Shown here piece after piece: positions 28,586-35,570 of a stretch of DNA of 35,570 bases (the first letter of the stretch is position 1; each line of letters begins with the position of its first letter). A program made the position numbers and the translations under genes. This DNA comes from Nitrosovibrio sp. Nv4 (GTDB lineage: Bacteria > Pseudomonadota > Gammaproteobacteria > Burkholderiales > Nitrosomonadaceae), in NCBI GenBank assembly GCA_945888885.1, contig CAMDAX010000004.1, positions 1 to 35,570 of the forward strand, read 5' to 3'. The notes under the pieces were generated by a model that saw only the letters and a program-made list of their open reading frames with translations, was not told where the DNA came from and made no database searches.

Positions 28586-29655
28586 GGTGCCACTCCTGTT
28601 TTATCCCTGCGTCCAGAGGGATTGACCAAGCGTATGTAACTGGAATAAACATGGCGCTTGAAGCCCTCGTTAAAGGGCCCCAGAACGGTTGAGCCAAGCG
28701 TGTAGGTTTTGCTATCGGTATATCCCATCGAAGTTTCTCGATTACGTGCCAGCACATGAACCTGGACCGCCATGACGTTGCCCCAGTCGATGGCAGTGCA
28801 GGATGCACAATTCTCAAACACATCCGGGCTACCATCATCGTCTATATCCCGGCCATACTCCAGCTTGAGACTTTGTACCCCGTCTATCAATGCCTGCGCA
28901 CTCTGCATAACCACGTCACCGCCCGAGAGATCCAGATCGGCACGTACCAGAGTAGGAATGCCGTCACCCGCAGTGGTGGCATAATTGCGCACGTAAAAAA
29001 TGGAGGTGATCAGCTTGCGTTTGTCGGCGGGCGTTGTACAGTTCTTCTGGTACACCGTCGCCCCTGGTGTACCCAAAACCGGGTTGCTGGCAGCGCTGGG
29101 ATTATAGTTGGCGTGACCGGTGTTCACACACCCCTGGTTTTGCAGATAAAGCTTATCTTGGTTATAAGCCTCGCAATCTGCATCACCCACCACACAGGTG
29201 GCAGCATGGCGCACTACCAGAACATCGGAATCTGGCTGAGGATTGGTGATACAGCTTGGCAAACTGCCCGGCATATAACCCTGTACCGGTATCGAATACA
29301 TGAGAGTGATATAAGAGGCATCCCAACTGGAAAAGGCGGCACAGGGATCCGGGATGGTAGCGGGAGGGGAGGCATACAGCAGGGATGGCGCATTATACGT
29401 ACCCCAAAAACCAGCATGCCATAGCTCCTGCTGTAACACCTGAATGGTAAAGCGACCATTTTCAATTTGCCAGTTCATTTTTGCCAGTTCAGAATTGTTC
29501 CGTGACAGATTCAGATAAAGTGTCAGCACCACCGCCATGATCAGTAGCCCCAACGTGATGGAAACCATTAATTCAATCATGGAAAAGCCGGCTTGATGAC
29601 GATGTACGGCACAACCTGACCGGGTAACACTCGTCATCAGTTTATGCTGACTCAT
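28582..29655 (-). CDS. pilW: PilW-type minor pilin
   Basis: QAGFSMIELMVSITLGLLIMAVVLTLY; ATGA overlaps with both neighbours. Confidence 0.9.
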   Translation of the reverse strand: MSQHKLMTSVTRSGCAVHRHQAGFSMIELMVSITLGLLIMAVVLTLYLNLSRNNSELAKMNWQIENGRFTIQVLQQELWHAGFWGTYNAPSLLYASPPATIPDPCAAFSSWDASYITLMYSIPVQGYMPGSLPSCITNPQPDSDVLVVRHAATCVVGDADCEAYNQDKLYLQNQGCVNTGHANYNPSAASNPVLGTPGATVYQKNCTTPADKRKLITSIFYVRNYATTAGDGIPTLVRADLDLSGGDVVMQSAQALIDGVQSLKLEYGRDIDDDGSPDVFENCASCTAIDWGNVMAVQVHVLARNRETSMGYTDSKTYTLGSTVLGPFNEGFKRHVYSSYIRLVNPSGRRDKTGVAP

Positions 29656-30227
29656 GGCGTTCCCAGATTGGCGACGCGCAGGATGCTGCTTATGGCACGT
29701 CGGCATAAATCATTGATGCAACTTGATCCGGCCGCTCCGTTATAAAGCCCTGCACCGCAACCCGATGCGGGCGCCGATATCGGCGTCAAACCTTGCCATA
29801 CCACGGTGATCTGAAATTGATCCGCTCCCAGATTCTCAATACAACCACGTGCACCTATCATGGCACCCACGTTATTTAACCCAGACTGCTCAGCCACTCC
29901 CTTCAGTGCATTGCTCCATTGACATGAATCGAAACCTTGACCACTACCAGCACAGATAGCTGACTGGCCATCTCCAGTACCCAAAGGACTGGCGGAAACG
30001 GTTACATAACTCGCAGCATTTTTACGATTGGCACTCATCCGGTTTACCATGTCTTCCAGCAACAACGATGCCTGTGTTCGCTGATACGCCTCGACCTCAG
30101 AGGATTGCAGGCGCATTTGCAGACCCGCGAGTCCCAGAAGACCGACGGCCAGAATAATCATGGTTACAAGAACCTCTATGAGGGACACCCCCCGTACCGA
30201 ATATGACTTGAATGAAGTGCTACCCAT
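29652..30227 (-). CDS. pilV: PilV-type minor pilin
   Basis: RGVSLIEVLVTMIILAVGLLGLAGLQMRLQSSEVEAYQRTQA. Confidence 0.9.
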   Translation of the reverse strand: MGSTSFKSYSVRGVSLIEVLVTMIILAVGLLGLAGLQMRLQSSEVEAYQRTQASLLLEDMVNRMSANRKNAASYVTVSASPLGTGDGQSAICAGSGQGFDSCQWSNALKGVAEQSGLNNVGAMIGARGCIENLGADQFQITVVWQGLTPISAPASGCGAGLYNGAAGSSCINDLCRRAISSILRVANLGTP

Positions 30228-30236
30228 GGCTACTCG

Positions 30237-30629
30237 TCACCACTTTGCTGCTGGAGCTTTAACCCCTTCGTTGTTGATGGTCAGGGCGCCATCACCTATC
30301 TGTGACCCGATCGGCGTAAATGTGATGGTGTAGGAAGGCACGGCACCAATTCCCAAGTCAATGGTGTAGCTGTATCTGGCGCTTACATCGGCTGGTAGAC
30401 TGTAGCCACTGGACTCCAATTCCGTTTTGCTGGCATAACTCCGGTTAGCCAGCAGGAACTGCTGTTGGCGATTGGCAATATCCATCATCTGTGCCTGCGC
30501 TGCCGTGCGGTTCGCCTTGACAACATATTGCGTATACGACGGGTAAACGATGGCAGCCAATATACTGACGATCACCACCACGATCATCAGTTCGATCAGG
30601 GTGAAACCACGTTGATTAACTTGCTTCAT
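30237..30629 (-). CDS. pilE: type IV pilin-like PilE
   Basis: QRGFTLIELMIVVVIVSILAAIVYPSYTQYVVKANRTAAQAQMMDIANRQQQFLLANRSYA. Confidence 0.9.
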   Translation of the reverse strand: MKQVNQRGFTLIELMIVVVIVSILAAIVYPSYTQYVVKANRTAAQAQMMDIANRQQQFLLANRSYASKTELESSGYSLPADVSARYSYTIDLGIGAVPSYTITFTPIGSQIGDGALTINNEGVKAPAAKW

Positions 30630-30671
30630 TACATTCCTTTTTTCACGGTCAATTAATATATAGACAATACA

Positions 30672-30697
30672 TTGGGTAAACCGCCAGAGTTACCCAA
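30672..30697. promoter_or_regulatory. 8-bp inverted repeat upstream of pilE
   Basis: TTGGGTAA-accgccagag-TTACCCAA, 43-68 nt upstream of the pilE start codon. Confidence 0.35.
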
Positions 30698-30813
30698 CAA
30701 GCGGCAGATTTATTGAAATGAGCAGCTAGATTACGCAAATGTATGAAACATTCAGGCTAGCGTATTATGCGCAGTCTTACCAGACAGTGCCAATGATAGG
30801 CTAGATTATTAGG

Positions 30814-31941
30814 ATGAGCAGTAATAACGAGATGAATCAGGATTTTATTGTAATAGGAGCAGGCATCATCGGCCTGGCCACAGCAGAGCGATTGCTGGCC
30901 CAAGGGGCAGCGGTAACCATACTCGAGCGCGGCACAGTCGGGCAAGAGTCATCATGGGCAGGTGGGGGAGTCCTGTCACCATTGTGCCCATGGAATTATC
31001 CGGATGAGGTGACGCGCCTGACCAGTTACAGCGCGTCCTTATTCGCCGCCTGGGTGCACAGCTTGCACGCGGCAAGCGGGATTGATCCAGAATATGAGAT
31101 GAGCGGGATGCTGGTGCTACCACCGTTCGATGCACATGCTGCACAGCAATGGTGCGTAGCGCATGAAGTCAAGGTAGAAAAAAACTTCTCTGCCCCCAGC
31201 GCCACCGTACCTTCTTTTCCCACAATAGGGAGAGATGTTTGGGAGCAGGGCGATGCGCTGCTGTTACCGGAAGTAGCGCAAGTACGCAATCCGCGCTTGT
31301 TGCGCGCCTTGCACAGCCGGGTTAAAGCGCTGGGCGGACACATTATCGAACAGTGCGCCGTGCATGATATCGTGACCGGGGGTAGTCGGGTACAAACACT
31401 TACTACTGCGTGCGGCACGTTTAGTGCAGCACAAGGTTACATCGTCACTGCCGGAGCGTGGAGCAAACAAGTGCTGGGGCAGCATGCCCTCAATCTGAAT
31501 ATCAAACCAATGCGCGGGCAAATGTTGTTATTCAGGTTTGCTACTGCACCGTTACGTCCTATCCTGTTACAGGATGACTTATACCTGATTTATCGACGCG
31601 ATGGACATTTGCTGATCGGCAGCACGCTGGAAGATGTCGGTTTCAACAAACAGACCACTATTGCGGCGCGCAACGACTTACTTGAACGGGCACAAAGGCT
31701 AGTGCCCGCCTTGGGTAACATGCCGCTGATGCAACACTGGGCTGGCCTGCGTCCCGCTTCACCACACAACATCCCTACCATCGGACGGCACCCGCAACTG
31801 GACAACCTTTACATCAACAGTGGGCACTTCCGTTATGGCGTGACTATGGCTCCGGCTAGCGCATCAATCCTACTGAACGAAATTACTGGCATGCCGCAAC
31901 CATTTGATGTTGCGCCTTACCAGGCAGGGTGGGGGATATAG
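30814..31941 (+). CDS. thiO: glycine oxidase ThiO (FAD-dependent)
   Basis: DFIVIGAGIIGLATAERLLAQGAAVTILERGTVGQESSWAGGGVLSPLCPW. Confidence 0.92.
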   Translation: MSSNNEMNQDFIVIGAGIIGLATAERLLAQGAAVTILERGTVGQESSWAGGGVLSPLCPWNYPDEVTRLTSYSASLFAAWVHSLHAASGIDPEYEMSGMLVLPPFDAHAAQQWCVAHEVKVEKNFSAPSATVPSFPTIGRDVWEQGDALLLPEVAQVRNPRLLRALHSRVKALGGHIIEQCAVHDIVTGGSRVQTLTTACGTFSAAQGYIVTAGAWSKQVLGQHALNLNIKPMRGQMLLFRFATAPLRPILLQDDLYLIYRRDGHLLIGSTLEDVGFNKQTTIAARNDLLERAQRLVPALGNMPLMQHWAGLRPASPHNIPTIGRHPQLDNLYINSGHFRYGVTMAPASASILLNEITGMPQPFDVAPYQAGWGI

Positions 31942-31976
31942 ACCAGCTTGGAAGCGGTTATTTGCTTGCCACCCAG

Positions 31977-32918
31977 TCAGCTTTTAGGTAACGGAAATAC
32001 CACTGCTTCAATCACGCCACTCAACTCTTCCACTGATACACCTCCCTCCTGCTCTGCGCCGATTTGTTTCAAGCGTGATATTACTTCCTGAACCAACACT
32101 TCCGGGGCAGAGGCTCCAGCGGTGATACCGATCCGAGTTTTCCCCTCCAGCCATTTTTCCTGTAATTGTTCGGCACGGTCTATCATGTATGCGTCCACGC
32201 CGGCATTCCGCGCTACCTCACACAGACGGTTGGAATTGGAACTGTTGGGTGAGCCAACTACAATCACCAAATCGCATTGCTTTACCATCATCTTGACAGC
32301 ATCCTGCCGGTTCTGTGTGGCATAACAAATATCGTTTTTTTTCGGTCCGACGATTTCTGGAAAGCGTTTTTTTAGAGCCTTGATCACTCGCGTGGCATCA
32401 TCCACCGACAGTGTAGTCTGAGTGACATAAGCCAAGTGGTTCGGATCCTTGACTTGCAAGTTAGCAACATCATTTTCCGTTTCAACCAGGTACATGCTCG
32501 GACCGTCTCCCTCAGCTTGTCCCATGGTGCCTTCCACTTCCGGGTGACCTTGATGACCAATCATAATGATCTCCCTACCTTGGTCACGCATCTTCGCCAC
32601 TTCAATATGAACTTTGGTAACCAGCGGACAGGTGGCGTCGAATACCTTGAATCTGCGTGCGTCGGCTTCCCGTCTCACTTCATGGGAGACACCGTGGGCA
32701 CTAAAGATAAGGATGCTGCCATTTGGCACTTCATCAAGGTTTTCGACAAATACCGCACCCTTTTTCTCCAGATTTTCCACCACGAAACGGTTATGTACTA
32801 CCTCGTGGCGTACGTAAATCGGCGCGCCATGCATGGTCAGTGCCCGCTCGACAATCTCGATGGCACGATCCACCCCGGCACAGAAACCTCTAGGGTTTGC
32901 AAGTAATACTTTAATCAT
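31977..32918 (-). CDS. ispH: 4-hydroxy-3-methylbut-2-enyl diphosphate reductase
   Basis: [59 protein letters not shown]. Confidence 0.97.
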   Translation of the reverse strand: MIKVLLANPRGFCAGVDRAIEIVERALTMHGAPIYVRHEVVHNRFVVENLEKKGAVFVENLDEVPNGSILIFSAHGVSHEVRREADARRFKVFDATCPLVTKVHIEVAKMRDQGREIIMIGHQGHPEVEGTMGQAEGDGPSMYLVETENDVANLQVKDPNHLAYVTQTTLSVDDATRVIKALKKRFPEIVGPKKNDICYATQNRQDAVKMMVKQCDLVIVVGSPNSSNSNRLCEVARNAGVDAYMIDRAEQLQEKWLEGKTRIGITAGASAPEVLVQEVISRLKQIGAEQEGGVSVEELSGVIEAVVFPLPKS

Positions 32919-33154
32919 TAATCATTCTCCATAAAAATGCTGCCCATTGGCAACATACAGGTAAATCAGATGCCCCGGCAAGTCTCCGAGTCTCTGAATA
33001 AGCCCCGTGCGAATACGATGACGGCTTTATCCAAAGGTTCCTGAGTTCATTCAGCGATTATTCTAAAGCATTCGTGTCTTCCTCTAAGGAGATTTTTCCA
33101 CCAGAGTAACTCAATCCAGCTTAACAAGGTGACTACAGGGACTCTTCTCTTCTC

Positions 33155-34060
33155 TTATCCTGTCCGAACCCGATCCAGTTGCTCACAGATCACTTTCGCT
33201 GCCTGCAACATACGCGGCGTTTGTCGATGGAGCAGATCAGGGTGGACAAAAAATAAATGGTTATTCCTAACTGCACGAATATGCGAGAACTCCTGCCACA
33301 ATTCCTCTGCCCCGGATTCGGGCAGCACACTACTGATAATTGCTTGGGGATCTGCCTTCAGCAAACTTTCTGCCGATATCACCGGCGCCAGGAAAGGCGT
33401 GGAGCCAAATATATTAACACCGCCGCAAAGGTTGATAATGTCACTAATGATATGGGCACCGTTCACCGTCATCAGCGGTTGATGCCAAATTAACAGGAAT
33501 ACACTGATCCGCTGTCGGCCAGCATAGCTGCGCTTAATCTGCTCCAGTTCCGTTTCATAAGCGCGTGCTGCGGACTCCGCTTGAATTGATGTTGCGGCTA
33601 ACTGGCCAGTTAGCCGCAATAATCTCGGAATATCCTCCAGCCTGGTTGCTTCCGTGACAAAAACAGGCAAGCCCAGCTTCTCAAGTTTGTCGATATCTGC
33701 AACGGCGTTGCCGCTACGCCACGCAATCACCAGATCGGGCCTGAGCATAGCGATCCTCTCCAGATCGAGTCCAGCTATACCCCCAATTTCCGGTACGGAT
33801 TTGGCAGCTGCAGGATAGTCACTCTGGTTGCTGACACCCACGAGCTTGTCGCCAGCACCGGCGGCGTACAGCAGCTCGGTGATATTCGGAGAGAGTGAGA
33901 TGATGCGTCTGGCGGAATGCTCTAGACGCACATTGTGGCCCCGATCGTCGATCAGGTTAAGCGGAGTATCTACAGCTGCGTCGGCAATACCGACAGACAT
34001 ATACAAGGTCAGCGAAAGCACCAACAGCAGCGCCTGAACATCACGCCTTATTGCGGACAC
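33155..34060 (-). CDS. btuF: cobalamin-type ABC transporter substrate-binding protein (BtuF-like)
   Basis: Signal peptide; RRIISLSPNITELLYAAGAGDKLVGVSNQSDYPAAAKSVPEIGG; LRPDLVIAWRSG. Confidence 0.82.
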   Translation of the reverse strand: MSAIRRDVQALLLVLSLTLYMSVGIADAAVDTPLNLIDDRGHNVRLEHSARRIISLSPNITELLYAAGAGDKLVGVSNQSDYPAAAKSVPEIGGIAGLDLERIAMLRPDLVIAWRSGNAVADIDKLEKLGLPVFVTEATRLEDIPRLLRLTGQLAATSIQAESAARAYETELEQIKRSYAGRQRISVFLLIWHQPLMTVNGAHIISDIINLCGGVNIFGSTPFLAPVISAESLLKADPQAIISSVLPESGAEELWQEFSHIRAVRNNHLFFVHPDLLHRQTPRMLQAAKVICEQLDRVRTG

Positions 34061-34126
34061 CCCGCTGGCACTGAAAAAATAGTCACAAGAAAACCTGAAA
34101 ATGATATTCGCCTTGAAGAATACGAA

Positions 34127-35254
34127 CTATATCTCCTGGTCTTGCCGATAGCGTCTGGCCAGGGCCTCGCGTTGTTGGTAGGCTTCCCGCGCAATGCGGA
34201 TGTCTTCCAGAAAATGTGGCAGCTCTCTGATCAGTAGCGCCTGTGGCCCATCCACCAGTGCCTTACTTGGTGCCGGGTGAAAATCTACCAGCACCATGTT
34301 GGCGCCCGCTATCACGCCTTGTGCAGTGACATGCATGATATCGAGTATGTCATCTGGCGCGCAGGTACGCGCGCCGACCGAATGCGAAGGATCAATGCAC
34401 ACCGGCATGCGTGTCAGTCGTTTGACCACCGGCACATGTGCGAAATCCACAAAATTGCGATGCGGGTCGGCCATGTTGGTCTTCATCCCGCGCAGACCGA
34501 ACACCACCTTGCGGTTACCTCCGGAAGCCAGATATTCGGCTGCGTTGAGTGACTCGTCCAAGGTGATGCCGAAGCCGCGTTTGATCAGCACCGGAAAGTC
34601 CTGCTGGCGTCCGACGATTTTTAGTAACTCGAAATTCTGTGTATTGCGCGTACCGATCTGCAGCATCACACCGGTGGGACTGCGGGTCTGGTTGAGCGCC
34701 TCGCGAATTTCATCGACATGAGATTCGTGGGTAATCTCCATGGCAATGACCTTGATGCCGTATTTCCCAGCCAGATCGAACACATAAGGCAGGCAGGCCT
34801 TACCGTGGCCCTGAAACGCATACGGACTGGTGCGTGGCTTGTAGGCGCCCATGCGGGTGCAGACTTGCCCGTGGTCGCGTAGCGCTTTCATCATCATCTC
34901 GACATGTTCCGGTGTATCCACCGCACATAATCCGGCGAATACATTAAGTGTATCCTGACCGAAGCGCACGCCGTTATAGTCAAAATAAGTAGGGCGGTCA
35001 TCACCCTTGTGCCGCCCGAGAACACGATACTCTTCCGAAATCCGCACCACCCTCTCGACACACGGCAGGCTTTGCATATCCTCAAGGGGCAGCACCATGG
35101 TGTTGCCGATCAAATATACCTCCGTCAGCGTCTGCTCGATCCCAGCTTCGGTATGCACACGGGTGGCGATGCCTGGCAAGCTGGCGAGGTGTGCTAACAA
35201 CTGCCTGTACTCAGGGCTGTCAGAATGTGTGTCCGGGGTCAGGATAAGAATCAT
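34127..35254 (-). CDS. 3-deoxy-7-phosphoheptulonate (DAHP) synthase, AroF type I-beta-like
   Basis: GAYKPRTSPYAFQG, PVLIKRGFGITLDESLNAAEYLASGG, CIDPSHSVGAR; start MILILTPDT at 35254. Confidence 0.92.
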   Translation of the reverse strand: MILILTPDTHSDSPEYRQLLAHLASLPGIATRVHTEAGIEQTLTEVYLIGNTMVLPLEDMQSLPCVERVVRISEEYRVLGRHKGDDRPTYFDYNGVRFGQDTLNVFAGLCAVDTPEHVEMMMKALRDHGQVCTRMGAYKPRTSPYAFQGHGKACLPYVFDLAGKYGIKVIAMEITHESHVDEIREALNQTRSPTGVMLQIGTRNTQNFELLKIVGRQQDFPVLIKRGFGITLDESLNAAEYLASGGNRKVVFGLRGMKTNMADPHRNFVDFAHVPVVKRLTRMPVCIDPSHSVGARTCAPDDILDIMHVTAQGVIAGANMVLVDFHPAPSKALVDGPQALLIRELPHFLEDIRIAREAYQQREALARRYRQDQEI

Positions 35255-35435
35255 GGGGTGGTACCAAAAGAGAGCAGATAGGCCGTGCCAGCGGGCAGTG
35301 TAAAGCAAGCCAAGGCTTGAATTCTAACCGAAAAACCCACTACTTGCCACGTCATCGAATCTGGCGTTTAATCGCGTTGCATGTTATGCGGGCTATACTC
35401 CAAATAAATGACTATGCAAAACCACTAGTGTCCGG

Positions 35436-35570
35436 TTAAAAATCAAATAGAATCATTTGGTTATTGGGTTGTGGTGTAATGATTCTGCTGGTATTGGGCT
35501 GCAAGGCGCATGAAATAGGGGTTTTCTCGAAAACAGAGACCGACAATATCTGTAGCAAAGTGTAGAGCGA
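35436..35570 (-). mobile_element. IS4-family (DUF4372-type) transposase C-terminal fragment, runs off the window; IS end near 35426
   Basis: Reverse complement reads SLYTLLQILSVSVFEKTPISCALQPNTSRIITPQPNNQMILFDF*, typical of this transposase C-terminus; followed by terminal CTAGTGTCCGG at 35425-35435. Confidence 0.75.

Noticed and set aside
28756-29424. 222-aa plus-strand ORF
   Set aside because: Antisense to pilW; shadow ORF.
32919-33154. Possible riboswitch or ncRNA between btuF and ispH
   Set aside because: No recognisable cobalamin-box or other conserved core; unsupported.
1-35570. CRISPR array, rRNA or tRNA genes
   Set aside because: No regularly spaced repeats and no recognisable RNA gene seen by eye; a tRNAscan/Infernal run would be needed for certainty.

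Overview
35.6 kb window, probably betaproteobacterial (Nitrosomonadales/Gallionellaceae-like; inferred from gene content only). Both edges run into minus-strand IS4-family (DUF4372-type) transposase fragments: an N-terminus at 1-75 and a C-terminus at 35436-35570. The left IS abuts a truncated Rh/Amt ammonium transporter C-terminus. The backbone, mostly on the minus strand, is yebC-ruvC-ruvA-ruvB // ybgC-tolQ-tolR-tolA-tolB-pal-cpoB-queE-queC, followed by a minor pilin operon (pilE-pilV-pilW-pilX-pilY1-fimT), thiO, ispH, a BtuF-like binding protein and a DAHP synthase. The most interesting region is a compact four-gene operon at about 12.3-21.0 kb, inserted between ruvB and ybgC. It encodes a PLD-SNF2-type helicase, an Eco57I/PglX-like N6-adenine methylase, an AAA/ABC-type ATPase and a DUF4276/TOPRIM-like protein. 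The genes overlap by 4 bp or directly abut, and the operon looks like a restriction-like anti-phage system. Other notable observations: three copies of a MITE-like 111-160 bp dispersed repeat, one of which supplies the likely start codon of queC; an in-frame palindromic mini-repeat inside the helicase gene; a ruvC that lacks ATG/GTG/TTG at the expected start (ATC instead, in frame with the preceding yebC stop); and palindromes upstream of the defence operon and of pilE.
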